Part shown: piece after piece, positions 1 through 7,471 of the stretch | Layout of the letters: each line of letters begins with the position of its first letter | Position numbering within the stretch: position 1 is the first letter of the stretch | Assembly (NCBI GenBank): GCA_963800325.1 | Contig: CAWDAQ010000005.1 | Coordinates: 868,001-932,000 of the forward strand | Direction: 5' to 3' | Origin: CAWDAQ01 sp963800325 | Lineage (GTDB): Bacteria > Actinomycetota > Actinomycetes > Actinomycetales > Dermatophilaceae | Length of the DNA: 64,000 nucleotides | The notes under the pieces: generated by a model | Database searches by the model: none | Seen by the model: only the letters and a program-made list of their open reading frames with translations | What the model was told of the DNA's origin: nothing | Position numbers and translations under genes: made by a program

Positions 1-430
1 GCACCGAGGCGATGGTCTGGGCCACCTCCTGGCCGTAGGCACCGACGTTCTGGATCGGGGTCGAGCCGGTCGCCCCGGGGATCCCGGAGAGCGCCTCGAT
101 GCCCGACCAGCCCTCCTCGACGGCGCGGGCGACGAGCGCGTCCCAGCTCTCGCCCGCGGCGACCCGGACGCTGACGCCGCCGCACGCGTCGGCGGACTCG
201 ACCTCGACCCCGCGCGTCGCGACCCGGACCACGGTGCCGGGCACGCCCTCGTCGGCGACGACGAGGTTGGACCCGCCGGAGAGGACGAGCAGCGGCGCGT
301 CGGCCTCGTCGACCTCGCGGACGGCGTCGACGAGCTCGTCGGTGGTCCGGGCGGTGACGAGGCGCTCGGCCGGGCCCCCGACCCGCATCGTCGTCAGCCC
401 GGCCAGCGCCACCCCGAACTCGGCCTCCAT
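1..430 (-). CDS. murB: UDP-N-acetylmuramate dehydrogenase MurB (N-terminal part, runs off window)
   Basis: MurB reduces UDP-GlcNAc-enolpyruvate to UDP-MurNAc with FAD and NADPH in the cytoplasm, an early step of peptidoglycan synthesis. Only the first 143 codons are inside the window. The FAD-binding domain is clear: a TTMRVGGPA start region, LLVLSGGSNLVVAD, and the strongly conserved SGIPGATGSTPIQNVGAYGQE block, where FAD and the pyrophosphate bind. The ATG at 430 overlaps the stop of the upstream hadB by one base (TGATG), so translation is probably coupled. The C-terminal substrate-binding domain lies beyond the left edge, so integrity cannot be judged. Confidence 0.95.
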   Translation of the reverse strand, partial: MEAEFGVALAGLTTMRVGGPAERLVTARTTDELVDAVREVDEADAPLLVLSGGSNLVVADEGVPGTVVRVATRGVEVESADACGGVSVRVAAGESWDALVARAVEEGWSGIEALSGIPGATGSTPIQNVGAYGQEVAQTIASV

Positions 431-855
431 CAGTCGAGCTGGACGACCGCGCGGCAGCGGCCGAGGACCTTCTGCCCGTCGCACGTCGCGGTGAGCTCGA
501 CCCCGGCCCGACCGGCCTCGGCGTCGAGGGAGGTCACCCGGCCGGAGAGGACGACGTCGGCGCCGCCGTCGTGCGGGACGACGACCGGCTTGGTGAACCG
601 GGTGCCGTACTCGAGGACCCGTCCGGCCTCCCCGGCCCAGTCGGCGACGAACGTCCCGCCGACGCCCATCGTCCACATCCCGTGGGCGATGACGTCCGGC
701 AGCCCGACCGAGGTCGCGGTCCGCTCGTCCCAGTGGATCGGGTTGCGGTCCAGCGACGCCCCGGCGTACCGGACGAGGGTGGCGCGGTCGACGTGGACGG
801 TGCGCTCGGGCAGGGCCTGGCCCACCGTGGTGTCTGCGGCGCGGCGCACGGCCAT
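430..855 (-). CDS. hadB: MaoC-type (3R)-hydroxyacyl-ACP dehydratase subunit, HadB-like
   Basis: This is a 141-residue hot-dog-fold protein of the MaoC dehydratase family. The catalytic dyad motif D-x4-H is visible as SLDRNPIHWDE; by my count Asp36 and His41, which are the positions described for mycobacterial HadB. It is followed by GLPDVIAHGMW, typical of the hydratase motif. HadB pairs with the preceding HadA subunit to form a heterodimer that dehydrates 3-hydroxyacyl thioesters. The gene starts two bases after the hadA stop and its own stop overlaps murB. The rpmG-hadA-hadB order is the usual actinobacterial arrangement. Whether it serves FAS-II elongation or another thioester pathway in this organism is inferred only. 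Confidence 0.85.
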   Translation of the reverse strand: MAVRRAADTTVGQALPERTVHVDRATLVRYAGASLDRNPIHWDERTATSVGLPDVIAHGMWTMGVGGTFVADWAGEAGRVLEYGTRFTKPVVVPHDGGADVVLSGRVTSLDAEAGRAGVELTATCDGQKVLGRCRAVVQLD

Positions 856-857
856 GC

Positions 858-1304
858 TCACTCCCCTCCCCGGACGACGATCGTCGACGTCGCCGTGCAC
901 AGCGGCTCGCCGTCGACGGTGGCGAGCTCGCTGCGGGTCGTGACCATCGCGTGCCCCCCGGCCTCCCGGATGCCGTCGACGACGAGGGTCGCGGTCACCT
1001 CGTCGCCCGCGGTGAGCGGGCGGTGGTGGACGAACCTCTGCTCGCCGTGGACCACCCGGGAGAAGTCGATGCCCGCCTCGGGGTCGGCGACGAGCTGGGC
1101 GTCGCACTGCTGCGCGATGAGCACGGCGAACGTCGGTGGCGCGATGACGTCCCGGTGGCCCGCCGCCCGGGCGGCGCCGACGTCGGTGTGGACCGGGTCC
1201 GTCGACCCGACTGCGGCGGCGAACTCCGCGATCTTCGCGCGGCCGACGGAGTACGGCGCGGTGGGCGGGTACGTGCGCCCCGCGAACTCGGCGTTGACTG
1301 GCAT
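858..1304 (-). CDS. hadA: MaoC-like dehydratase N-terminal-domain protein, HadA-like
   Basis: This 148-residue protein (MPVNAEFAGR start) belongs to the FAS1-like/MaoC N-terminal dehydratase family and is the substrate-binding partner of the adjacent HadB. Features include the N-terminal YPPTAPYSVGRAKI stretch, typical of this family, and VIAPPTFAV. It lies 64 bases downstream of rpmG and two bases before hadB, so the pair is almost certainly one transcript with translational coupling. HadA-type subunits generally lack a full catalytic dyad of their own. In organisms without mycolic acids the physiological substrate is not established. Confidence 0.82.
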   Translation of the reverse strand: MPVNAEFAGRTYPPTAPYSVGRAKIAEFAAAVGSTDPVHTDVGAARAAGHRDVIAPPTFAVLIAQQCDAQLVADPEAGIDFSRVVHGEQRFVHHRPLTAGDEVTATLVVDGIREAGGHAMVTTRSELATVDGEPLCTATSTIVVRGGE

Positions 1305-1368
1305 GCCCGTCACCCTACCGACCGGCCCCGCCGGCCCGGGTGGCGCTGCCCCCGCCCCGGGAACGACC

Positions 1369-1539
1369 TCAGCGGGTCTCGCGGTGCGGGGTGTGCTTGC
1401 GGCAGCGCGGGCAGAACTTGGCCAGCTCGAGCCGGTCGGGGTCGTTCCGGCGGTTCTTCTTCGTGATGTAGTTGCGCTCCTTGCACTCCGTGCACGCCAG
1501 GGTGATCTTCGGGCGGACGTCGGCGCTCTTCGTGGCCAC
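1369..1539 (-). CDS. rpmG: 50S ribosomal protein L33
   Basis: This 56-residue ribosomal protein starts at a GTG (product begins MATKSADVRPK when initiated). The protein has two CxxC pairs, CTEC and CPRC, so it is the zinc-binding (C+) form of L33. The basic KERNYITKKNRRN segment is diagnostic. An AGG core lies 6-8 bases before the start. It sits directly downstream of tRNA-Met and tRNA-Thr, a common actinobacterial order, and is followed by the hadAB pair. C+ paralogues are repressed by zinc in some actinobacteria, but I see no obvious Zur box here. Confidence 0.95.
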   Translation of the reverse strand: MATKSADVRPKITLACTECKERNYITKKNRRNDPDRLELAKFCPRCRKHTPHRETR

Positions 1540-1664
1540 GGGGCAACCTGCTCTCGAAACTGGTGGCGGATGTGCTCTCTGCTGCCGGTCTCGCCGCTCG
1601 GGCGGGTGGGCAGCAACCGGCTCAACAGCGTACGCGACCCCCGTGTTCCCGGGAAATCGCCGTG

Positions 1665-1738
1665 TAGCGGGGGCGGGACTCGATCCCGCGACCTCACGAT
1701 TATGAGTCGTGCGCTCTAACCAGCTGAGCTACCCCGCC
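1665..1738 (-). tRNA. tRNA-Met (anticodon CAT), elongator type
   Basis: The 74-nt cloverleaf is read on the minus strand. The acceptor stem is GGCGGGG/CCCCGCT with a G-U first pair, the D-arm is GCTCAGCTGGTTAGAGC, the anticodon loop is CTCATAA, and the T-arm is GCGGG-ATCGAGT-CCCGC. The anticodon stem lacks the three G-C pairs of initiator tRNA, so this is elongator tRNA-Met. CCA is not encoded. It lies between rpmG and tRNA-Thr. Confidence 0.95.
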
Positions 1739-1782
1739 TCGGACCCACGGCCGGGACCGGAGCGGTCCCGCCGAAGGGCCTG

Positions 1783-1855
1783 AGCCCCAGTAGGGAATCG
1801 AACCCTAGACCTTTTCCTTACCATGGAAACGCTCTGCCGACTGAGCTACTGGGGC
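1783..1855 (-). tRNA. tRNA-Thr (anticodon GGT)
   Basis: The 73-nt cloverleaf on the minus strand has acceptor GCCCCAG/CTGGGGC, D-arm GCTCAGTCGGCAGAGC, anticodon stem TTTCC/GGAAA with loop ATGGTAA (anticodon GGT), and T-arm CTAGGG-TTCGATT-CCCTAC. The discriminator is U and the genome follows it with CA, so CCA is not fully encoded. It is upstream of tRNA-Met and rpmG and probably cotranscribed with them. Confidence 0.95.
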
Positions 1856-1972
1856 GCGCCGTCGCGGGCGGCCGGAACCACCCGAAGAGGTGCGAGCGAG
1901 ACACTACACGGTCCCCGCGCCCCGACGAAAATCGGCTCCGGGCCTCCCCCGCCGCGGCGTCAGGGGGCCTCG

Positions 1973-2833
1973 CTAGTGCTCCAGCACGGCGTGCAGGAAC
2001 CGCCGCGTGCGGTCGTGGGTCGGGTTCGTCATGATCTCCGCGGGCGGCCCCTGCTCGACGACCGAGCCGGAGTCGAACATGACGACCTTGTCCGAGATCT
2101 CCTCCGCGAAGCGCATCTCGTGGGTGACCAGGAGCATCGTCATGTCGCTGCGGTGCGCGAGCTCGCGGATGACGCCCAGGACGTCGCCGATGAGCTCGGG
2201 GTCCAGCGCGGAGGTGGGCTCGTCGAACAGCAGCACCCGCGGCTTCATCGCGAGCGCCCGGGCGATGGCGACGCGCTGCTGCTGACCCCCGGAGAGCTGG
2301 GGCGGCTTCTTGTCCGCGTGCTCGGCGAGGCCGACCATGTCGAGCACCTCGTCGGCCTCCTCCCGGGCCTGGGCCTTGGGGAGCTTGGCGACCTTGACCG
2401 GCGCCTCCATGACGTTCTCGCGCGCCGTCATGTGCGGGAACAGGTTGAACGACTGGAAGACCATCCCGATGTCGCGCCGGGCGGCCCGGGACTCCTTGGT
2501 CTCGCGCGCCTTCTGCCCGCGCCGGACGTTCCACAGCGTCTTCCCGCCGACCGTGACGACCCCCTCGTTCGGGGTCTCCAGCGTCATGAGGATCCGCAGG
2601 ATCGTCGTCTTCCCCGACCCGGAGGGCCCGATGATCGAGACCTTCTCGCCCGGGCGGACGTCGAAGTCGAGCTCGCGCAGGACGTGGTTGTCGCCCCAGG
2701 ACTTGCTCACCTTCTCGAACCGGATCATCGGCTCGCCGTTCTCGTCGCTCGTCACGGCCCTGCTGTCGGCCGCGGACTCGTCGGCGGGGGCAACGGTGTC
2801 GGTGCTGTCGGTGGTCTCAGGCGTTGAGGGCAA
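1973..2833 (-). CDS. ehuA: ectoine/hydroxyectoine-type ABC importer, ATP-binding protein EhuA
   Basis: This cytoplasmic ATPase powers the EhuBCDA polar-amino-acid/compatible-solute importer. Walker A is GPSGSGKT (residues 69-76 from the TTG start), the Q-loop is GMVFQSFNLFPH, the signature is LSGGQQQR, Walker B is VLLFDEPTSALD, and the H-loop is LLVTHEM. The TTG at 2833 overlaps the ehuD stop and has GGAG seven bases upstream. A GTG at 2755 would give a 260-residue protein closer to the family length, because the conserved part starts at MIRFEKVSKSWG. The ehu assignment comes mainly from EhuB; a general amino-acid importer is the alternative. Confidence 0.85.
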   Translation of the reverse strand: MPSTPETTDSTDTVAPADESAADSRAVTSDENGEPMIRFEKVSKSWGDNHVLRELDFDVRPGEKVSIIGPSGSGKTTILRILMTLETPNEGVVTVGGKTLWNVRRGQKARETKESRAARRDIGMVFQSFNLFPHMTARENVMEAPVKVAKLPKAQAREEADEVLDMVGLAEHADKKPPQLSGGQQQRVAIARALAMKPRVLLFDEPTSALDPELIGDVLGVIRELAHRSDMTMLLVTHEMRFAEEISDKVVMFDSGSVVEQGPPAEIMTNPTHDRTRRFLHAVLEH

Positions 2834-3491
2834 GACGGCGCTCCAGGGTGCGGAAGAGCTGGCTGGACGGGATGCTGACGATGAGGTAGAGGATCGCGGC
2901 GAGGGTCAGGGGCTCGACGTACCGGTAGTCGCTGGACCCGATCGTGAACGCGACGTTGAGCAGCTCGTAGGTGCTGATCGCGGACAGGATCGCCGAGTCC
3001 TTGAACATCTGGACGAGGTAGTTGCCGAGGATCGGGATGACCGAGCGCACCGCCTGCGGGAGCACGACCCGCAGCCACGTGACCGGGGCGGGGAGGCTGA
3101 GCGCGGTCGCGGCCTCCCACTGCCCGGTGGGCACGTCCTCGATGCCGGAGCGGTAGACCTCGGCGCAGTACGCGCTGTAGTTGATACCCATGACGAGGAC
3201 GCTGGTGACGAACAGCGAGAACCGCAGCCCGAAGGAGGGCAGCACGTAGTAGGCGACGAACGCCTGGACCAGTAGCGGGGTCCCGCGGACGAACTGGACG
3301 TAGAAGCCGGCGAGCTGGCTGACGACGGGGATCGAGAGCCGCCGGATGATGGCGACGACGAGCCCGAGCGCGGCCGCGAGCAGGAAGCCCAGGATGGTGA
3401 TCTCGACGGTGAGCCGGAGCCCCTCGAGCAGCTGCGGGAGCAGGCTGAGGGCGTACTGGGTGTCCCAGGGGGAGTTGGGGTCGGGGGTCAC
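2817..3491 (-). CDS. ehuD: ectoine/hydroxyectoine-type ABC importer permease EhuD
   Basis: This 224-residue inner-membrane permease belongs to the His/Glu/Gln/Arg/opine (HisM) family, with about five transmembrane segments. The EAA loop that docks to EhuA is visible as GQWEAATALSLPAPVTWLRV. RGTPLLVQAFVAYY is the family motif after the second helix. It overlaps ehuC by four bases (ATGA) and the proposed TTG start of ehuA by 17, which supports a single polycistron and a heterodimeric permease with EhuC. Confidence 0.87.
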   Translation of the reverse strand: MTPDPNSPWDTQYALSLLPQLLEGLRLTVEITILGFLLAAALGLVVAIIRRLSIPVVSQLAGFYVQFVRGTPLLVQAFVAYYVLPSFGLRFSLFVTSVLVMGINYSAYCAEVYRSGIEDVPTGQWEAATALSLPAPVTWLRVVLPQAVRSVIPILGNYLVQMFKDSAILSAISTYELLNVAFTIGSSDYRYVEPLTLAAILYLIVSIPSSQLFRTLERRLALNA

Positions 3492-4186
3492 GCCGCGGCA
3501 CCCACCTTCCTGGGACGGAGGAACCCGCCGCGCGGGCGCTTCGGGCGGGTGATGTCGAACCTGGCCTCGAGCAGCTTCATCCCGTAGCTGACGATCATGG
3601 AGAGGATGAAGTAGATGACGAGCAGGGTCGTGTAGACGGCGACGGTCTCACCGGTGGCGTTCCAGATCGACTGCCCCTGCCTGGTCAGCTCGTTGAGCGT
3701 GACGAGCGAGACCAGGGAGGTGTTCTTCAGCAGGTCGACGAAGACGTTCCCGAACGGCGGGAGCATCGCCGGGATCGACTGCGGGATGAGCACCCGCCGC
3801 ATCCGCAGCGCCTTGCCCATCCCGAGCGCGACGCACGCCTCGGTCTGGCCCTTCGGGCGGTTCTTGATCGTGCCGCGGACGATCTCGCCGGCGTAGGCCC
3901 CCTCGTTGAGCCCGACCGCGAGCACGGCCGCGGTGAGGGGCCCGAGCTCGAGGCCGAAGAACGGCAGGACGTAGAAGAACCAGAACAGCTGGACGAGCAT
4001 CGAGGTGCCGCGGAAGACCTCGACGAACGCGACCGACGGCCACCGGAGGAACCAGTGGTCCGACAGCGCCGCGAGCCCGGCGGCGAACGCCGTGGCGAGT
4101 GCCACGGCCGATCCGAGGACGAAGACGAGCAGGGTGAGCCACAGGCCGTCCAGCAGGACGTTGCGGTACTCCCAGATGGCGCTCAC
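3488..4186 (-). CDS. ehuC: ectoine/hydroxyectoine-type ABC importer permease EhuC
   Basis: This 232-residue membrane permease pairs with EhuD. It has the RGTSMLVQLFWFFYVLPFFG family motif and an EAA loop GQTEACVALGMGKALRMRRV. The C-terminal tail is basic (ITRPKRPRGG). The start is GTG with GGAGG about 9 bases upstream in the 44-base gap after ehuB. Its stop overlaps the ehuD start by four bases. Confidence 0.87.
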   Translation of the reverse strand: MSAIWEYRNVLLDGLWLTLLVFVLGSAVALATAFAAGLAALSDHWFLRWPSVAFVEVFRGTSMLVQLFWFFYVLPFFGLELGPLTAAVLAVGLNEGAYAGEIVRGTIKNRPKGQTEACVALGMGKALRMRRVLIPQSIPAMLPPFGNVFVDLLKNTSLVSLVTLNELTRQGQSIWNATGETVAVYTTLLVIYFILSMIVSYGMKLLEARFDITRPKRPRGGFLRPRKVGAAA

Positions 4187-4230
4187 AGGGGAAGGCCTCC
4201 TGTCGGGACAGGGTCAGGAGCGGGCCCGGG

Positions 4231-5130
4231 TCAGCCCGGGTTGCTGCACAGCTCCTTCGTCGTCGCCTCCCGGCTCGCCTGGGCGTCGAAGCCCCACTTG
4301 TCCATGAGCTTGGCGAAGGCGTCCGACTCCTTGAACTTCTTCAGCTCGGGGTTGTACTTGTCGAGGAAGGCCTGGTCGCTCTTGCGGAAGGCCGCGCCGG
4401 AGCCCGTCTTCGGGGCGTCGTCGATCGGCTCGGTGACGTCGAAGTTCTTGTCCTTCTCGCCCAGCGACTCCAGCGACAGGGTGGGCAGCAGGAACGCGTC
4501 GGCGCGACCGGCCTTGACGGTCTCGATGCCGCTGCGGCCGTCCTTGACCCGGACGAGCTGGCTGTCGGGGACCTTCTCGCCCTGGAGGATGCCCTCCTCG
4601 AACCCACCGGGGAGCACGGCGATCTTGAGGTCGCCGTTACCGGTGACGTCGGCGATCTTCGTGATGTTCTTCGGGTTGCCCTTCGGCACGGCGAAGGACT
4701 CGGTCGAGACGAGGGTGGGCTCGGAGTAGGCCACCTCGGCGCAGCGGGACTGCTTCATGAACAGTCCGGCGGTGATGGCGTCCCACCGGTCGGCCTTCAG
4801 GCCCGGGATCATCGCGTCGTAGCCGGTGACGATGCCCTGGATCTCGGGGATGCCCATCTGCTTGACGACGGCGCGGAAGATCTCCGGCTCGGCCCCGGTG
4901 ACGGTGCCGTCGGGCTCGACCTTGGTGTAGGGCGGCTCGTTCGCGATCGCGACCCGCAGGTAGCCCTGCTTCTTCCCCCGCTCGAGGAGGTCGGTGATGT
5001 TCGTCGACGCGCTGCTGCTGCTCGAGCCGCCGGAGCCTCCGCTGGATCCGCAGGCCGCGAGGAAGGGGGCGGTGACGGCCACCAGGCCGCCGCCTCGGAC
5101 CAGGGTTCGGCGGGAGATCTCGGGGGACAT
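4231..5130 (-). CDS. ehuB: ectoine/hydroxyectoine-type ABC importer, substrate-binding lipoprotein EhuB
   Basis: This 299-residue periplasmic-type binding protein is tethered as a lipoprotein. The N-terminus has a twin-arginine motif SRRTLV followed by a hydrophobic stretch and lipobox FLAAC, putting the lipidated cysteine at residue 27; export is therefore probably by Tat. The mature protein is a family 3 solute-binding protein. ANEPPYTKVEPDG, GAEPEIFRAVVKQMGIPEI and the VTGYDAMIPGLKADRWD block match EhuB proteins better than amino-acid binders. It is the first gene of ehuB-C-D-A. The substrate (ectoine, hydroxyectoine or a related solute) is inferred from family resemblance, not demonstrated. 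Confidence 0.85.
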   Translation of the reverse strand: MSPEISRRTLVRGGGLVAVTAPFLAACGSSGGSGGSSSSSASTNITDLLERGKKQGYLRVAIANEPPYTKVEPDGTVTGAEPEIFRAVVKQMGIPEIQGIVTGYDAMIPGLKADRWDAITAGLFMKQSRCAEVAYSEPTLVSTESFAVPKGNPKNITKIADVTGNGDLKIAVLPGGFEEGILQGEKVPDSQLVRVKDGRSGIETVKAGRADAFLLPTLSLESLGEKDKNFDVTEPIDDAPKTGSGAAFRKSDQAFLDKYNPELKKFKESDAFAKLMDKWGFDAQASREATTKELCSNPG

Positions 5131-5159
5131 GGGGGCTCCGTTCCGTGTATCGGGTGTGC

Positions 5160-5177
5160 TCCGGACAGGGGTCCGGG
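5160..5177. other. short hairpin in the ehuB leader
   Basis: CCGGAC-AGGG-GTCCGG (5161-5176), extended by a T-G pair at 5160/5177, forms a compact hairpin about 30-47 bases upstream of the ehuB start. It could be a leader structure. No function can be assigned from sequence alone. Confidence 0.3.
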
Positions 5178-5267
5178 ACAGCCGCCGCGATCGTGCGGGG
5201 GCAGCCGTGCCTACTGGCTGGGGACTGGGTGGGGACGTCGAGTGACGCTACCGAGACCGCCCCTCGC

Positions 5268-5279
5268 ATTGCCAACAAT
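5268..5279. promoter_or_regulatory. candidate operator upstream of ehuB (ATTG-N4-CAAT)
   Basis: ATTGCCAACAAT is a dyad with perfect 4-bp arms inside an unusually AT-rich stretch (about 5262-5295) of the 196-base gap between ehuB and aroQ. AT-rich dyads in such a GC-rich background are often regulator sites. Here it would sit upstream of the ehu transcript. The regulator is unknown and no convincing -35/-10 pair was identified beside it. Confidence 0.35.
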
Positions 5280-5326
5280 CAGACGATCCTTTACCGGTCC
5301 GTGACCCCGCGCCGAGGCCGGGGGAC

Positions 5327-5785
5327 TCACCCGTGCAGGACGGCGATGCGCTCGATCGCGAGCTCGTAGCCCTGCACGCCGCAGCCCACGATGACCCCGG
5401 AGGCGACCCCCGAGACGTAGGAGTGGTGGCGGAACGCCTCCCGGGCGTGGACGTTGCTCACGTGCACCTCGATGACCGGGCCGGTGACGGTCGCGAGGGC
5501 GTCACGGAGCGCGACGGAGGTGTGGCTCAGGCCGCCGGCGTTGACGACGACCCCGGCCGCCGTGGCACGCACCTCGTGGACGGCGTCGATGAGCACGCCC
5601 TCGTGGTTGCTCTGCCGGAAGTCGAGCGCGAGGCCGTGGCCGACCGCCACCTCGCGGCACCGCGCCTCGACGTCCTCGAGCGTCGCGCTCCCGTAGACCT
5701 CGGGCTCGCGCTCGCCGAGCAGGTCGAGGTTGGGACCGTTGAGGACGACGACGGTCCGTCCGGTCGTGCCGGTCATGCCGGTCAT
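5327..5785 (-). CDS. aroQ: type II 3-dehydroquinate dehydratase
   Basis: This 152-residue enzyme converts 3-dehydroquinate to 3-dehydroshikimate in the shikimate pathway. The catalytic loop is visible as GEREPEVYG, with Arg26 and Tyr31 spaced as in the known type II enzymes. FRQSNHEGVLID, the GLSHTSVALRDAL block and EVHVSNVHAREAFRHHS follow. The ATG at 5785 was chosen because GGAGGAGG precedes it at good spacing; an in-frame upstream start at 5842 would add an unconserved Arg/Asp/Gly-rich extension made from a 15-bp tandem repeat. It stands alone, not beside other aro genes. Confidence 0.93.
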   Translation of the reverse strand: MTGMTGTTGRTVVVLNGPNLDLLGEREPEVYGSATLEDVEARCREVAVGHGLALDFRQSNHEGVLIDAVHEVRATAAGVVVNAGGLSHTSVALRDALATVTGPVIEVHVSNVHAREAFRHHSYVSGVASGVIVGCGVQGYELAIERIAVLHG

Positions 5786-5802
5786 GAGGGCCTCCTCCGT
5801 CC

Positions 5803-5832
5803 TGCCGCTCGGGTCCCTGCCGCTCGGGTCCC
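5803..5832. repeat. two tandem copies of a 15-bp unit in the aroQ leader
   Basis: The unit TGCCGCTCGGGTCCC occurs at 5803-5817 and again at 5818-5832, immediately upstream of the aroQ ribosome-binding site. It is perfect over both copies. It abuts the 5828-5848 hairpin. Confidence 0.7.
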
Positions 5833-5848
5833 GGTCCCGCACCGGGAC
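5828..5848 (-). terminator. hairpin downstream of coxG, candidate terminator
   Basis: GTCCCGGT-CCCGC-ACCGGGAC forms a perfect 8-bp stem with a 5-base loop, 35 bases past the coxG stop. There is no U tract on the minus strand, as is common for actinobacterial terminators. It would separate the cox operon from aroQ. Confidence 0.5.
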
Positions 5849-5883
5849 GTGCTCCGGTCACGCTCACCCTAGCCGGGAGGACG

Positions 5884-6612
5884 TCAGCGGCGGCGGGACG
5901 ACCTGCCGAGGAGGATGCCGAGGGCGAGGCCGACCAGGCCCGCCGCGAGGGCCGGGCCGTAGCTGCGCAGCAGGACCGGCAGCACGGCGGCACCGAGGTC
6001 GAGCGCCTCGGGCTCCGGGCGCGGGGCGGGGCTCGCACCGCCGGGAGCCGGTGGCGGCCCCGGTGCCGCCGCCGCCTCCGGCGGGGCCGGCACGGGGCCT
6101 GCCTCGGGGACGGGCTCCGGGGAGGGCTCGGGGGCTTCCTCGGGGGACGCCTCGGGAGCCGTCGCGCCCGCGGTCATCCGGCCCTCGACGCAGGCGACGA
6201 ACTGGCCGAGGAGCTTGTCCGAGACGTCCTGCATGACCCCGCGCCCGAACTGCGCCGGCTTGCCGGTGATGGTCAGGTCGGTCGTGACGTCCGCGCGGGT
6301 CGAGCCCTCCCCGGCGTCGGCGAGGGCGATGGTGGCGGTCGCTCCCGCGGTGCCGTTGCCCCGCTTGTCCTTCCCCTTGGCCTCGATGACCGCCCGATGG
6401 GCCGCGTCGTCGCGCTCGACGAACCGGCCCGACCCGGCGTAGGTCAGGGCGATCGGGCCCAGCTTGACCTTGACCGTCCCGGAGAAGGAGTCGGCCGTCG
6501 CCTCGGTGACCGCGGCGCCGGGGAAGCACTCCGCGACGCCCTCGATGTCCATGAACGTGGCCCAGGCCTCGTCGAGGCCGGCGGGCACGGTGAAGGAGTG
6601 GGTCAGCTCCAC
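5884..6612 (-). CDS. coxG: CoxG-type SRPBCC (carbon monoxide dehydrogenase subunit G family) membrane-anchored protein
   Basis: The 242-residue protein has an N-terminal SRPBCC/CoxG domain (about residues 1-150: ELTHSFTVPAGLDEAWATFMD, CFPGAAV, GRGVMQDVSDKL). A Pro/Ala/Glu-rich linker follows, then a C-terminal hydrophobic helix (AAGLVGLALGILLG) ending in basic residues, so it is anchored in the cytoplasmic membrane. CoxG recruits the Mo-hydroxylase complex to the membrane in Oligotropha. Here it is the last gene of the cox operon. The GTG at 6612 lies four bases after the coxM stop. Confidence 0.85.
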   Translation of the reverse strand: MELTHSFTVPAGLDEAWATFMDIEGVAECFPGAAVTEATADSFSGTVKVKLGPIALTYAGSGRFVERDDAAHRAVIEAKGKDKRGNGTAGATATIALADAGEGSTRADVTTDLTITGKPAQFGRGVMQDVSDKLLGQFVACVEGRMTAGATAPEASPEEAPEPSPEPVPEAGPVPAPPEAAAAPGPPPAPGGASPAPRPEPEALDLGAAVLPVLLRSYGPALAAGLVGLALGILLGRSSRRR

Positions 6613-6616
6613 GGGC

Positions 6617-7471
6617 TCACCCCTCGGCGGCCGCGAGGACGGCTCGGGAGGTGAGCACGGTGGCGAGGTGGCGCCGGTAGTCCGCGTCCCCGTTGAGGTC
6701 CGTGGGCGGGTTGGTGCCGCGGGCGACGCTCGCCGCCGCGGCCCGCACGACCTCCGCGGTCGGGGACTGCCCGACGAGGGCCTCCTCGACCCCGGGCGCC
6801 CGCAGCGGCACGGCACCCATGTTCGTCAGGGCCACCCGGGCCTCGGCGACCCGACCGTCCTCGACCCGGAGCGTCGCGGCGACGGCCACGATGCTCCACT
6901 GGTGGGCCACCCGCACGAACTTCTCGTAGTGGGCCCCCCACCCGGTCTTCTTCGGGAACCGGATCTCGACGAGCAGCTCGTCCTCCCCGACCGCTGTCGT
7001 GAACAGGTCCTCGAAGAAGTCGGCGGCGGGCACCGTGCGACGCCCGGACGGCCCGGCGACGACGAGCTCGGCGTCGAGCGCGAGCGCCGGGGCGCCGACG
7101 TCGCCGGCCGGGTCGGCGTGCACCAGCGCGCCGCCGATCGTGCCGCGGTGGCGGATCTGCGGGTCGGCGACCTCGACGACGGCCTTGCGGAGCAGGGCGA
7201 GGTGCTCGGCGACGGCGGGGTCGGCGAGCACGTCGGCGTAGGTCGTCATCGCCCCCATGACGACCGCGTCCCCCTCCTCGCGCACGCCCTGCAGCTCGGG
7301 CACCTTGCCGAGGTCGACGACGACCCCGGGGGCGTTGAGGCGCATCCGCAGGATCGGCAGGAGGGACTGGCCCCCGGCGAGGAGCTTGGCCTCGTCACCG
7401 TGCTCGGCGAGCGCGGCGAGGACGTCCTCGACACTCGTCGGGACGACGTAGTCGAACGCTGCGGGGATCAC
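6617..7471 (-). CDS. coxM: xanthine dehydrogenase/CO dehydrogenase family FAD-binding (medium) subunit
   Basis: This 284-residue flavoprotein subunit transfers electrons from the Fe-S subunit onward. The FAD-binding motifs LLAGGQSLLPILRMRL and TIGGALVHADPAGD are visible, and the C-terminal CO-deh-flavoprotein domain follows. The start is a GTG overlapping the coxL stop by four bases (GTGA). Order S-L-M rather than M-S-L is common in form II clusters. Confidence 0.9.
   Translation of the reverse strand: MIPAAFDYVVPTSVEDVLAALAEHGDEAKLLAGGQSLLPILRMRLNAPGVVVDLGKVPELQGVREEGDAVVMGAMTTYADVLADPAVAEHLALLRKAVVEVADPQIRHRGTIGGALVHADPAGDVGAPALALDAELVVAGPSGRRTVPAADFFEDLFTTAVGEDELLVEIRFPKKTGWGAHYEKFVRVAHQWSIVAVAATLRVEDGRVAEARVALTNMGAVPLRAPGVEEALVGQSPTAEVVRAAAASVARGTNPPTDLNGDADYRRHLATVLTSRAVLAAAEG

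Noticed and set aside
1925..1972. Terminator after ehuA
   Set aside because: Only a 5-bp C/G stem can be drawn and the TTTT run is displaced from it; too weak to report.
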